Origin: Hypomesus transpacificus
Taxonomy: Eukaryota > Chordata > Actinopteri > Osmeriformes > Osmeridae
DNA: 64,000 nt
NCBI RefSeq assembly: GCF_021917145.1
Contig: NC_061072.1
Coordinates: forward strand, 9,999,805 to 10,063,804
Direction: 5' to 3'
Of the stretch, positions 24,726 through 37,085 are shown piece by piece (positions within the stretch are counted from its first letter, which is position 1; each line of letters starts with the position of its first letter). A program made the translations under genes and the position numbers. Under the pieces are notes generated by a model, which made no database searches, had not been told where the DNA came from, and saw only the letters and a list, made by a program, of their open reading frames with translations.

Positions 24726-26986
24726 ATGGCAGCCGCAGCACCGACCCCAGAGGACACAAACCGAGGCGGTAACACTGGAAGCGGCACAGCTGGGACGCTC
24801 GCGGCGGATGGAGAATCTGAAGAGGCTGAGGAATTTTCGTCGTCGACCCACTGCTCTGAGCTCTCTCGTCGGCAAAACGAGCAGAGGAAGGCCGGTTTGT
24901 TCTGTGATGTAACGTTGGTATTCAGTTGCGGAGCATCCAGTGACACGGTACAAAGTTTTGAACTGTCTGCCCATCGCTCGGTTCTCGCCGCAGCTACAGA
25001 CTATTTCTCTCCCCTACTGGGAGGACAGTTTTCGGAGTCGCTGTCTGGCCGGGTGAACATGAAAGAATGGAGTTCTGAAACAGGGCCAGATCCAGAGACA
25101 GTTGAAAGCGTCATGCAGTTCATATACACAGGAGAAATACGTGTCAGCACTGCCAATGTGCATGAGGTACTGGAACTTGCAGACAGGTAGGCAAAATACA
25201 CACACCACAAACAAACTCAATGTAAAGAATAACCATAACGCATTATTCATTGCGTGTATGCAACGCAATTTTCCATGATTCAGGTAGAAATGGACAGTAT
25301 CTTGTTAAGGCTTACTATAGACTTAAGCAATAGAGATATTGCTTGGTTGCCTACCTTAGTTTTTCAGATATTGTATTATTTGTGATGATTTTATGTATCA
25401 GATTCCTGCTGGTGCAGCTGAAGAACTTTTGTGGCGAGTTCCTGAAGAAGAAATTGAGCTTGACCAACTGTGTAGCCGTGCACAGCCTAGCTCATATGTA
25501 CACTTTGGACCAGCTAGCACTGCGGGCTGCTGACATGATAAGACGCAACTTCCACAAGGTCATCCAGGATGATGAATTCTACACCCTGCCTTTCCACCTG
25601 GTCAGGGACTGGTTGTCTGATGCGGAGATCACTGTGGACTCAGAGGAAGTGCTGTTCGAGGCTATTGTCAAATGGGTGCAGCGCAATGGTGAAGAGAGGG
25701 ATAAATATTTTGAGGAGCTGTTTCGACTCCTCAGGCTTCCACAGATCATGCCCACCTACCTGACACGGGTGGTCAAGAAGGAGCCTCTGGTGGGTAATAA
25801 CTCTGCGTGCTTGCAGCTGGTGTCAGATGCCGTTGAGGGCCATGCCATTCGCTTAGAAAACCTCAAATCAGCGGACCTCGAATTCTGGGCCAATTACATG
25901 GCGGCTTTCCAGCCACGCTTTGGACAGAACATGGACGTTATCATGGTGGTCGGCGGAGTGTCCGAGGGCGGTGACTACCTGAGTGAGTGCGTGGGCTACT
26001 TTGTGGCTGAGGATCGCTGGGTCAACCTTCCGCACATCCATAATCACCTTGACGGTCATGCTATAGCAGTAACAGACTCCCATGTCTATGTTGCGGGCTC
26101 CATGGAACCAGGCTTTGCCAAGACAGTGGAACGCTACAATCCAAACCGCAACACCTGGGAACAGGTGAGCAACTTGACCACCCGCAAGCACTCTTTTGGC
26201 CTAACCAGCATCAAGAACATCCTTTACAGCATCGGGGGCCACGGAAACTTCAGCCCGGGGTTCAAGGACGTGAGCGTGTACGAGCCCGAGCAGGACAAGT
26301 GGCTCAACCTGGAGTCGGCGCCCAAGATCTTACGGGACGTGAAGGCGGTGAGCGTGGAGGACCGCTACGTCTACGTGACGGCTCGCACGCCGGTCGACAC
26401 GGACAACGAAGACGGGCTGAAGACGGTGACGACGCGCTACGACACGGAGAGCCGCCAGTGGCAGGAAGTGGACTCCCTGCCCCTCATCGACAATTACTGC
26501 GTCTTCCAGATGGCCGTGGCGCCTACCAACTTCTACCACACGGCCTCCTGCTGCCCCAAGAGCTACGGTGTGCAAGACGAAGCGGCGAAGCAGAAGATCA
26601 GCGCCCGCATCTCGGACGACATCCTGGAGAGCCTGCCGCCAGAGGTCACCAGCATCGAGGGCACCGCCATCTGCTACCTGGGCGACGACGTCTTCATCAT
26701 CGGCGGCTGGAAAAACAGCGACGACGTCGACAAGCAGTACCGCAAGGAGGCCTACCGGTACTGTGCAGAGAGGAAGCGCTGGATGCTGCTGCCGCCCATG
26801 CCTCAGCCCCGCTGCAGGGCCACCGCCTGCCACGTCCGCATCCCCTACCGCTTCCTGTACGGCTGCCAGCGCTACCCCATGCCCCAGAACCTGGCTCGTC
26901 AACGGGATCGCATGCAGCAGATGCAGCAGCTGCACCGGCGTACCCTCACCTTGCGCAGGCAACTGCAGTCGCAGATAGAGTGCTGA
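24726..26986 (+). CDS. klhl11: Kelch-like protein 11
   Basis: Two exons, 24726-25186 and 25402-26986, encode 681 residues (human about 708). The frame is open upstream to 24597, but the ATG at 24726 ([11 protein letters not shown]) matches the family N-terminus. Domains in order are an acidic Ala/Gly-rich leader, BTB (about 50-165; [25 protein letters not shown]), BACK (about 175-290), then Kelch repeats ([47 protein letters not shown]). The tail is basic and glutamine-rich, ending SQIEC, as in other vertebrates. BTB-Kelch proteins serve as substrate adaptors of Cullin-3 E3 ligases. The two-exon structure matches mammals. The second exon is strikingly GC-rich from 26220 on, which creates long open frames on other strands that are not genes. 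Confidence 0.96.
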
Positions 26987-29402
26987 ATTCCCTTTCATTA
27001 CCTCTAGAGGGCAGCATTTCTCACAGCACCAAATTCACATTCTTTGTTTAGCTAGGACTGTGCCCTTTCTGTGCCACCGGATGTTGTTTTTTGTTTTCAA
27101 GTGAAGAAATGTATGGGGTTGAATTTGCTCAGGTCTGTAGGAAGGGAGAGTGACTTTAAATAAAAAATGTTTATAGAATTGTGAATGATCCGACAATAAA
27201 AAATTTAAATATTTACATATTTATTGAAATGATGTTTCCAATCCTGAATGATCGAGCTTGCTTTTTGGCCTTACATACTTACATATGCTTACCTTGATCC
27301 TCTTATTCTGTTGTCGGTTTGACAGTTCCATTCCGGCTGAACGTGGATTCATTGGTATTACATTTTGTTCACTGTGATGGCCTACATGACTTAATGCTCT
27401 TCTTTAATGTTCTCTGAGAACATGCCAGAACATAGTGTGGCCAAACAAGTCCATATTGCTTCTTTACAGTGAAGAGAATGGGCTTTAGATGATTCTTGTA
27501 AATTACATTGTACTGTTAAACAATGTTTTCCAGTAGAGCTGACGGTTGCAATAGCTGATGCAATTCAGGCGTTGTGTACAATTGGTTAAGATCGTTTGCA
27601 TGTTTGTACCTAATCGGAAACCAAGGGTGGAACTTTTGTGACTAGTACAGGAAATATCTGAACTAGAAGAGTAAATATGTTAGTGTTATGCCAATGTGTG
27701 AAATGGGTATAGGTTTGAGAACTAAGCTTTAATATTTGTCCTCCCCCCTAACCCAAATAGTAAATTCCTTCATGGCCTTCTTTGCACTACATATTTATAA
27801 TGAGGAATGTGCTTTATGATTTGTGGTTTATCTTTAATATGAATAAAAAATATATAAAATAATAATAAAATAACGCATAGCACATACAATCTAAATCAGC
27901 ACTAGAAATCAGGATGGAACAAGAAGCACTTAATTTGGAGACGTTATTCTATGTTTGTCTCCCATTTTATGGATATGCTACATGAAAAACCTTAGAAAAT
28001 GTGTTAATGTTCCAAATATCACAGTAATATTTATAACTGTGGCGTGCTGTTATCTTTATATCTTTAGAGCATGCCGTATGATTAGCTTATTCTGGAAGGG
28101 TGGATACTTTCTCTTTATTTTGTAATATTAGGTCAAATGTGGCTTTTCTTTGGATTAATTAACTGAAAGGTAATATTCTGTATCATCATTGCTCACTTGC
28201 AAATAGTTGGGTAATTAAATGACTGTAACATAGGGTTACCATTGTTATTTAGAGTAGTTCTGTTGTTCCTAAGTAACGTAACATTCCTTGCTGTTGTATC
28301 ATTCCCATATGCTCACAAGCATGGCTACCGGCACTTGTGTTTGTGTTTTGTGTTGAATTACAGTTGGCAGTTGAAGATCTTACATTACATTTGAAATTGC
28401 CACTGATACCAAAATGTGATCGTCTAGCCATTCCATGACAGACCAAGCGCAGCTGTAGTTAACCCAGTGTACAAAAAGAGCCCAGCCATTGTTTGTATAC
28501 TAGAGAGTTAGTAGATTAAATCTATTCATTCCTTAATCCATTAAATTGTGTTAAGCCACTGTTGTTTACCATACATGTGGTTACTGTTACATTGTGTGCT
28601 TGCTGCTCTGTGGCTCCTATTTTTCTTAAAATGTTTATCTTGAAGACTCTAGAGAAACCTATTATTGTGTCCTAAATGGATCTTCAATTGGATGTGCTTG
28701 CTCTGAGATTCATAAACTCTGTAGCTACCACCATGTTCTTTTAATTCACAGTGTGTTACATTCCCCCAAATTAATAAATCTGTGTGGATATATATTTAAC
28801 TGTGAGATCTATAGCCTCAATTGAGATCCTTTATTTACATCTACCCTGATTTTACAACACAGGTTACACCATTACTAAACTTAGATTGTATACCAAATGT
28901 ACATTACATAGTCCAGTATACAATGATATTGTTTGCTGATTTGTAAATGCCATTTGTAGGCCGTTGAACTTGTTTGCTTTAATGGATTGGCAAAATGATA
29001 TTAATTACATCTAAATTAAGTATCAAAACAATGCCCTATTCCTTCTGCTGTCTTATATGTTCAGTAATGTGAAATATGAATTGACCTTAATGTAACGTTT
29101 TATGAAGCACAGCTTGCTGTAAGTGTTCTTAATCTGAAATAAAAATATATTTCATATGGCGATAATATACATTTTATGTTGTGGAAAGATGTAACAAAAT
29201 GCAGTTATAGAATATTTCAATTCAGTAGAGTATTTAATATGCAGTTAGTGATTTTCCTATGTGTGCTTCCTAGACTTTAGTATAAAATAGTCTCAAGTGG
29301 CAAAATTACTATGGAATATGTAAAGTTTTTTTGTTTACGTTTTTTGTTGTTGAATTTTCTGAAGGTCAGTAGGCATCTGGCAGGGTCATTCTGGAGGATC
29401 AG
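26987..29402. other. klhl11-klhl10 convergent intergenic region
   Basis: The two genes point toward each other. klhl11 poly(A) candidates are AATAAA at about 27159 and 27196. A reverse-strand AATAAA (TTTATT at about 28830) could end klhl10. The remaining AT-rich sequence shows no exon, RNA gene or recognisable repeat. Confidence 0.5.
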
Positions 29403-31973
29403 TCACACGTGCCCAGAAGCAGGTGTGCTCCCTGCTTCACCACAGGCCAGAGGACTGTCACGTGGGACTATGTAATCTGTTACATTGGGCAGGCCAGGCA
29501 CCACACAGCAGCTGAGGGCACTCCGAAGGATAGCCATGTCTTGGGCATCATACCACTCATCCGTCTTATCGTTGTAACATTCCACGTTGAAGGTGGTGTT
29601 GAAGCCGTTGAATCCTCCCACAACATAGAGCATGTTGTCTACCACCTCAATGCCAAAGTTGCTACGAGGGTTGAACATGGAAGGCAAGGTACGCCAACTG
29701 TTGATAAGTGGGTTGTACACCTCTGCAGTCTTGAGACGGTTTGCACCGTTAAAACCTCCAACCTTGTTGGATATGAAAAGTATGAATTGAAATCAACCCC
29801 TGTTATTCACAATAAGGAACAGAGCACCATAATCTTTGAAGGTCAACTCATTAATTTAAGCACAGTGTTCTATTTTATCACTATATCTTCAATGTTCAGT
29901 CATAAAAAATATATATATACACACCCCTCTTATGCTTGCAACCAGTAGTTTGTTCAGCTCTAAAGCCTCCACTTAAGATGTGTGGTGAGACTTACTGCAT
30001 AGAGCTGATTGTGGTAAACAGCAATCCCAACCCCACTCCGTCGGCAGGTCATGGGTTTAATCAGGGTCCATTGGTTGGTGTTGGGGCAGTAGCTCTCTGC
30101 ATTGAATAGGCACTCTTCCCCGTTGAAGCCTCCACAAATGTAGACCTGACCCATGAAGGGCCCCCATAATATTCACACATAATTGACTGAGTTTTTATAA
30201 TGAAAGTCGTAAACGGATAGATGATGTTTATATCCCACTTTCTTAGTGGAATATAATAAGAATGTTCTCCTACAGTCTGTGGTCTCCTGCTTGTACCCAC
30301 CTGTCCATTGAGTGTGGCAGCGCTGGCGTCACTTCTCCTCATATGCATTGGTGCTATAAGAGTCCATTGGTTGGTCTCAGGGTCATAGCGCTCGACAGAG
30401 TTGATTCGCAAACAGCCATCAAAGCCACCCATGGCGTAAATGTAGCCATCCAGCACCGCCACACTGACGTAGCATCGCCGTGAGTGCATGGGTGCCACCT
30501 GGTGCCAGGTGCGAGTGATGGGGTTGAACTTGCGTACGTCGTTGAAGTAGTCCACACTATCAAAGCCACCGATGCAGTAGACAAAGCCATCGAGGTACAC
30601 GGCGCCATGGTAAGCCCGTGAGGTATCATTTTGGGCCACCTTTACCCAGCGGTCAGCCTTTGTGTCATATGCCTCAATCACATTGGTTGGACTGCCACCA
30701 CTCCAGCCCCCGATGGCCAATAGGATGTTGTGGGGAAGGCGAGGGCGGGACATGGGGTTACCAAAGTACATGTTGGAGGGACCATGCATGTTGAGCTCAT
30801 ACAAGGCCTTCAAGCCGTTGAGGACAATGGTTTTGCACTCTAAACTTTCCTTTACAAGAGGGTGATTCCTGATGCTGTCTAGGAAGTTTTCAGGGGTCAT
30901 CAAAGCCATACGCACCTATATAGATGACACAATAGCAAATAGTTTGGTCATCCAAAGATAGTAGTAGAAATGTTTTCAAATCCCCTTACATCTTACACAT
31001 CTTTCCCACATACGTTGAACATGTTGCTTGCTTACCTTCCCACCAATCAAATATATTAACATAAAAAAACTGACTGTAAGTGGGGTGAATCAAGCATTTC
31101 AGGTCTCTATGACCTATGACACTATCTAAAGAGGAGACTGTCACCTTTGGTAGGAGCACGGGGAGGGAGTGCTTGCGATTTGAGAGATCATGAGAGACCC
31201 ATCGAAGAATGGCCTGGTACACTTGGTCCTCCTGCTTGGCATTGAGGTTGTCTTTCTCGATGAGGTCACAGAGTTGCACCAGCGACAGCTCCAGAAACTC
31301 CTCAGACACTTTGGCGATGTCTTCAAAGTGATGAAGGGTGAAGAGGAATGCCTTGCTGCGCAGTTCGTCACAGGAGTAGAAGTCGGCAAACTTGCAGATG
31401 CCTATGCAGTTCTCCAGACACAGTTGCGACTCCAGGAATTCGCAACAGGCCTGCACTATCCCTGTGATGCAGAACTGGTCTGCAGCCTCCAGGAGTCTCT
31501 CCACATTGTCCTCGGTGACAGGGAGAGCTCCAGTGTAGGCAAACTCAATAATCAGCCTCATCATCTCAGGAGTGGTGCCAGGGATAGTATACACACTCTT
31601 CTCTGAGTTGTTCCAGCCACTGGTGAACAGAGCACTGTCGGAAAGTATGTTACATTTCAGTTGTTACAAAGTGGTTAAGACACATTTGATGTAGTGTTAC
31701 ATTACAGTATATGGGTACACCACAGAGATAGATTTGTTGATCAAGTATATAAGTCCTTATAGATCATTAAAACAATGTAACTGATTATTTTATCAACCAT
31801 TTCTAAATGGACAAAGATTCTTACCGGAAATAGGAGCTGAATGCACACAGGATATTCTTATGAGCTTTGAACTCAACCCCATCAACTTTGATGACCACAT
31901 CACAGAGCTGCCCCTCCAGCCGTAACTCATTAAAAATATTAAAAGCCACGTTGGTCTTGTCCATATTGCACAT
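29403..31973 (-). CDS. klhl10: Kelch-like protein 10
   Basis: Five exons in coding order: 31973-31825, 31634-31145, 30915-30301, 30145-29996 and 29762-29403, about 590 residues (human 608). Two in-frame ATGs, 31973 and 31964, are possible; a stop lies directly upstream of the first. The N-terminus is BTB (FNELRLEGQLCDVVIKVDG, AHKNILCAFSSYFRALFTSG), followed by BACK (CCEFLESQL, NCIGICKFADFYSC) and six Kelch blades (ILLAIGGWSGGSP, VYCIGGFDSVDYF, IYAMGGFDGC, VYICGGFNGEECL, LYAVGGFNGAN, LYVVGGFNGFNTTFN). In mammals KLHL10 is a testis-specific Cullin-3 adaptor needed for spermatid maturation. The N-terminus lacks the short extra leader of the human protein. It is head-to-head with nt5c3b. Confidence 0.95.
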
Positions 31974-33011
31974 TTAAATATATTTGAAGTGGTACAGACC
32001 TCCACGTTGTTAGCAAGTTTAGTGTGTGCAAAAAGTTTGATGGCATTGGGAGAAGTAGCTGTGTTCCAATTCTCCCCAAGTTCTAGAGTGTCCGTGCATT
32101 GATACATCACAATGGCATGTCCATTTCTCTGTGGATGCAAAGCAGTAGTCATGTTGCCACCTTTACCATGGTAACATGGCCAGTTTCTCATTAAAAAAGG
32201 TAGAGCTAAATGTCATATTAATGGTGTCTACCGAGCATAAACTGGATGTCTTATTTTTATATTTATTTTCCATCAAAATACCTAAACATAGATACATGTA
32301 TGACATTTTAGGAAGGGTATGGAATGATAATTTTGCTGTTATTTTAATGTGTGTTCTTATTTGCTTTAGCTCAAGCAATCATAGATAGGAACATAAGACA
32401 CCGGAACCATTGTTTCTAATGTAGCTGTTCAAACAGGGAAGCTGGAAGTGGTACAAAGTTATCTTTAGACCAGTAAACAAAGCTTACTGGGCACCAATGT
32501 ATCAACGTTTTAGCAATTTTTTTATATTAATTTTTTTATAGGCTACGTACCTTTCACCGCGTTTTATGAAACAATCTATTTAAAGTATTTCTCACCTCCT
32601 TGTAAAGGCCTAAAATGGTAAGTAGGTTAAACACTAGCTAGCTGTTAGTAGCTAGCAAGATAGCTAAATTGCAAGCTTGCGATATTTCAGTCAAATGATA
32701 CACTTTAAAATTCTATTTCTAAAACCACATTCTTATGTAAGATTCCACGTAGTCACTGTCCCCCCTATGCAATGCTTAATGCATAACGTGAAGAAATGAT
32801 TAGTTAGCTAACGTTTCTCGTGTAAACTTGGGCTAAAGGGTTATTATTTTAATGGAAAATGTGTTTTCTTGCGCTTATTTAATGATTTTTGTTTTGTTTG
32901 TGTTTGAAACTTTGAAAAACATTGTTACATTGTTGTTCATTGCACTGGGAATCCACTTTAAACCTATTTTTTTTGTTTTATGCTCAGTTATACCACATAC
33001 CCTGGATTAAT
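31974..33011. promoter_or_regulatory. klhl10 / nt5c3b divergent upstream region
   Basis: About 1 kb between the klhl10 start and the first assigned nt5c3b ATG. It must hold both promoters and any 5' UTR exon of nt5c3b. An acceptor-like TGCTCAG at 32981-32987 precedes the ATG, so an upstream non-coding (or coding) nt5c3b exon is likely and not located. CTAGC-rich words occur at 32630-32665. No TATA box stands out. Confidence 0.45.
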
Positions 33012-36000
33012 ATGCCGGTGCGGACTGCCATTGCAATCTGGCACCAGTTGACCAAGTATGAGGTTAGAATTTGCTCTGCTTTTAAGAATGTTCAGCTGCC
33101 TCTAATACATATCTATATTTGCTTAGAATTTGTCCAGTTCCATTTGCTTTGAGTTGTTCTTACCTTTCAGATATTATGTTAAATAATTTGTATCACAGTA
33201 TGTGCACAAAGCAGTGCATTCGCAGCATACATCCACTTGGCTGTAGTGTAATTTTATAGTAGTTTGAGGTTAAATTAAATCTTGACCTCAGCCTATTTTA
33301 TAGATCCCTGACTTGGCCAAGTCCTCAGTGCTGATGAGGGACCGCAGCAGAGTTGAAGAGACCATACAGGCCATGCACAGAGCTGGACCCAGCACCCTCC
33401 AGGTAGCACAAACCACAATCTGATCCCACACTGCCCTCTATAGATGACATACATTACTCAGTGTTCATCCTGCCCATTCATTTCTCTAGGTGAGCTTGTC
33501 TCAGCTGCCCTTGACACTTCCTTTATTTGTTCTTTGTTGGGACTAAACACGTCTGGCTAATTTAACCCAAACCATAGACCCAAACCAGTTTTCCTTGTCC
33601 TAAGATTTAGCTGGTGAAACACCATCCTGAACTCATCATGTAATATGAGTGAGTGGATGTGTACCATTTGGGTGTAGGTAGGAAACTGTATTCTAAACAT
33701 GGTTGGGTCTCTACAGGTGATTTCTGACTTTGATATGACACTCACCAGATTTGCTCACAACGGGAGGAGGTGTCCCACCACTCACAGTGAGTACCACCAA
33801 CCCCAGTCAACACAGGGTCCCGGAAGAAATAATATATTGACCTAACATTCCCTTAACATAAAAATGAGTATGCTATTTAAACATCTAACACAATCTTGCA
33901 GATATCTTGGATAACAGCTTGATCCTCAGTGAGGACTGTAGGAACCAGGTGAGCTTATGACAAGAATGTAATAAAAGGAGAACAGCTCTAAAAAAATAAT
34001 AATAATGTTATCTATAGTATTGTTAAAGAAGATGTCTGTAAAGCTCTCACACCTCTGTCTGTAGATGAGGGAGTTATTGAACACCTACTACCCTATTGAG
34101 ATTGATGCTGCCCTCACCGTTAAAGAGAAGCTGCCCCTCATGGTGGAATGGTAGGAGTCTGACAGCACAGTGCAATCACTGCATGCACATACTGTATTCT
34201 ACATCTAAATGTATAACACACATGCAGGTTTCAAACAGGGTTTGTTTACTGTACTGTCCACTGCATGATGTCTACAGGTGGACTAAGGTACACGAGCTGC
34301 TTATCCAGCAGAAGATCCGTAAAGACCTGCTGTCCCAGGTTGTGAAAGAGTCCAGCGCTATGCTCAGGTTAGTCCCGCCATATCACAATGACTCTCTGCT
34401 TACAAGGAGTTGTCCATACAGTATGGCTAGACTGATTTGTGATACTTTGTGTACAGTGCCCTCCAAAAGTATTGGAACAGTGAGGCCAATTCCTTTATTT
34501 TTGCTGTAGACTGAAAACATTTGGGCTTGACATCAAATAATGAACGTGAGACCAGAGATCAACGTTTCAGCTTTTATTTCCAGGTATTTACATCAGGATC
34601 TGATGCACAACTAAGAAAATATCACATTTTGTTTGAATCCACCCACTTGTCATGTGAGCAAAAGTATTGGAACAGATATACTTAAAACATATTTAAGTGA
34701 ATAAGACTTAATATTTAGTTGCAAATCCTTTGCTTTCAATAACTGCAGCAAGTCTGTGACCCATTGACGTCACCAAACTTTTGCATTCTTCCTTTTTGAT
34801 GCTTTCCCAGGCTTTCACTGCAGCCTCTTTCAGTTGTTGTTTGTTTTGTGGGGTTCCTCCCTTCAGTCTCCTCTTAAGCAGGTAAAATGCATGCTCTATA
34901 GGGTTTAAGTCTGGAGATTGACTTGGCCAGTCTAATACCTTCCATTTCTTGCCCCTGATGAACTCCTTTGTTGTTTTGGCAGTGTGTTTTGGGTCGTTAT
35001 CTTGCTGCATGATGAAGGCTCTGCCAATCAGTTTGGTTGCATCTTTCCTTAAATTGGCAGACAAAATGTTTCTGTAGACTTCCGAGTTCATTTTGCTGCT
35101 GCCATCATGTGTTACATCCTCAATGAAGATTAATGAGCCCGTCCTAGAAGAAGCCATGCAAGCCCAAGCCATGACATTACCTCCACCGTGTTTCACAGAT
35201 GAGCTTGTGTGTTTGGAATCATGAGCAGTTCCTTTCTTTCTCCAAACTTTAGCCTTTCCATCACTTTGGTAAAAGTTAATCTTTGTCTCATCAGTCCATA
35301 AAACTTTGTCCCAGAATTTTTGAGGTTCATCTCTGTACTTTTTGGCAAATTCCAGCCTGGCCTTCCTATTCTTCTTGCTAATGAGTGGTTTGCATCTTCT
35401 GGTGTAGCCCTTGTACTTTTGTTCATGAAGTCTTCTGCGAACAGTAGATAGTGATACCTTCACTCCTGCCATCTGGAGGTTGTTGCTGATCTCACTAACA
35501 GTTGTTTTAGGGTCTTTCTTTACAGCTCTCACAATGTTTCTGTCATCAACTGCTGATGTTTTCCTTGGTCTACCTGTTCGACGTCTGTTACTTAGTACAC
35601 CAGTAGTTTTCTTCTTCTTCAGGACATTCCAAATGGTTGTACTGGCTATGGCCAATGTTTCTGCAATGGCTCTGATTGATTTTCCATCTTCTCTAAGACT
35701 CACAATTGCTTGTTTTTCACCCAAAGACAGCGCTCCGGTTTTCATGTTGTTTTCACCTCTGAATACAGTCTGCATAGACAAAACCTATCTTACCCAATCT
35801 GAACCTGAGTGTAGACATTCAGTGGTATTTATTGATTGAATAATGTATGTAATAGGACACACCTGGGCAACAAAACACACCTGTCAGTCATATGTTCCAA
35901 TACTTTTGCTCACGTGACAAATGGGTGGGTTCGAACAAAAAGGTGATATTTTCTAATTTGTGCATCAGATCCTGATGTAAATACCTGGAAATAAAAGCTG

Positions 36001-37085
36001 AAACGTTGATCTCTGGTTTCACATTCATCGTTTGATGTCAAGCCCAAATGTTTTCAGTCTACAGCAAAAATAAAGGAATTGGCCTCACTGTTCCATTACT
36101 TTTGGAGGGCACTGTATATTGTAGCACGCTTATAAACTGATGAGTGGCTCCTGATTAGGTAAATAGTTGTGCTGTGATTAGGAGACAATAATACATTTGT
36201 GTAATAGATAATACAGTATACTATTCCTTCTCCTGTGCTGTTGATTTCTCCAGGGAGGGCTACAGGGGGTTCTTTGACCACCTGCAGGAGCAGCATGTGC
36301 CTCTGTTGATCTTCTCAGCTGGAGTGGGAGACATCCTGGAGGAGGTGATCAGACAAAACCAGGTCTTCCACCCCAACGTTCACATCATGTCTAACTACAT
36401 GGATTTTGATGACTGTGTAAGTGCTAGAAACCTTTGATCCAAATCGAATTCATTTGATCACGAAACATGCTAACAATGGTTTAGCGATGCCAATGGTCTT
36501 ATTGCCCATGTCAACGTTTTTTTTAATCAAATGTCCCAAACCCCACACTACTTAAGGGATCTTTTGAAGTCCCCAGGTGATGGTCCTTCCTGACCCTGGT
36601 TCTTTTCCAGGGAATACTGCGGTCCTTCAAGGGCCAGCTGATTCACACCTTCAACAAGAGGGAGGGTGCCCTCCTCCACACGGCACACTTCCTGGAGCTG
36701 AAGGAGCGCCCCAACGTGCTGCTGCTGGGGGACTCTCTGGGAGACCTCACCATGGCAGACGGAGTGGCCACTCAGCACATCGTCACGATTGGCTTCCTCA
36801 ACGACCAGGTGAGGGGACCTTGTTGGGGGTCATTTAAACATGCAACCTCCAAGATTTCACTTTAAAGGTACCATACACACTTGATGGACTATGGACTGGG
36901 AGTTTGCAAAACGGCACGTAACAAACCTCGTGATTCCTGGACTTGATCTTTGGCTGCCGTCTTGTTTTCCCCAGGTGGAGGAGAGGAAGGAGTCCTACAT
37001 CAACTCCTACGACATTGTTGTGGTGAAGGATGAAACCATGGATGTCCCCAACGCTGTCCTCAACTACATCACCACCGGCAAGTGA
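33012..37085 (+). CDS. nt5c3b: cytosolic 5'-nucleotidase 3B (7-methylguanosine phosphate-specific)
   Basis: Nine exons: 33012-33062, 33304-33402, 33717-33786, 33902-33948, 34065-34150, 34278-34367, 36254-36416, 36611-36808 and 36975-37085, giving 304 codons (human about 300). HAD-superfamily motifs are [12 protein letters not shown] (nucleophile DxDxT), [26 protein letters not shown] and [15 protein letters not shown]. The family dephosphorylates pyrimidine or 7-methylguanosine monophosphates. Order between klhl10 and fkbp10 supports the 3B paralogue over 3A. The start is uncertain: the frame stays open upstream to the acceptor at 32988, and the first 17 codons are not recognisably conserved, so translation may begin in an earlier exon. 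The sixth intron is enlarged by a Tc1 insertion without damage to splice sites. Confidence 0.92.
34454..34676. repeat. Tc1 left terminal inverted repeat
   Basis: Left arm with outer and inner direct repeats sharing AAAAGTATTGGAACA. It is near-identical to the reverse complement of 35892-36114. Confidence 0.88.
34708..35781 (-). CDS. Tc1-like DD34E transposase (intact open frame)
   Basis: Continuous 357-codon frame within the Tc1 element. An N-terminal paired-type helix-turn-helix region (about 15-110, [20 protein letters not shown]) contains a GRPRKT AT-hook-like basic motif. The catalytic domain shows WTDETK (first Asp), [10 protein letters not shown] (second Asp) and SPDLNPIEH (Glu). Thirty-four residues separate the second Asp of QQD from the Glu, the DD34E signature. 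It ends GFATKY, typical of the family. Usual Tc1 transposases are about 340 residues; an internal Met ([11 protein letters not shown], residue 13) may be the true start. No stop, frameshift or lost catalytic residue is seen, so the enzyme could be functional; this is not shown by sequence alone. Confidence 0.95.
   Translation of the reverse strand: MSMQTVFRGENNMKTGALSLGEKQAIVSLREDGKSIRAIAETLAIASTTIWNVLKKKKTTGVLSNRRRTGRPRKTSAVDDRNIVRAVKKDPKTTVSEISNNLQMAGVKVSLSTVRRRLHEQKYKGYTRRCKPLISKKNRKARLEFAKKYRDEPQKFWDKVLWTDETKINFYQSDGKAKVWRKKGTAHDSKHTSSSVKHGGGNVMAWACMASSRTGSLIFIEDVTHDGSSKMNSEVYRNILSANLRKDATKLIGRAFIMQQDNDPKHTAKTTKEFIRGKKWKVLDWPSQSPDLNPIEHAFYLLKRRLKGGTPQNKQQLKEAAVKAWESIKKEECKSLVTSMGHRLAAVIESKGFATKY
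35892..36114. repeat. Tc1 right terminal inverted repeat
   Basis: Right arm, reverse complement of the left arm with a few substitutions, ending CACTG before the flanking TA. Confidence 0.88.

Larger units (their letters stand above)
34454..36114 (-). mobile_element. full-length Tc1/mariner transposon with IR/DR ends
   Basis: A 1661-bp element bounded by CAGTGCCCTCCAAAAG at 34454 and its complement ending at 36114, flanked by TA on both sides (34452-34453 and 36115-36116), the Tc1 target duplication. Each terminal inverted repeat is about 220 bp and holds an outer and an inner copy of AAAAGTATTGGAACA (outer about 34465 and 36090-36104, inner about 34660-34674 and 35893-35907). This is the IR/DR arrangement known from Sleeping Beauty-type elements. 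The right outer copy differs by one base in this core. It sits in nt5c3b intron 6, opposite in orientation to the gene. Confidence 0.95.

Noticed and set aside
26299-27051. 250-codon + strand frame and 222-codon - strand frame in the klhl11 region
   Set aside because: Both are shadows of the GC-rich klhl11 second exon; composition is Arg/His/Pro/Gly-rich without any domain.
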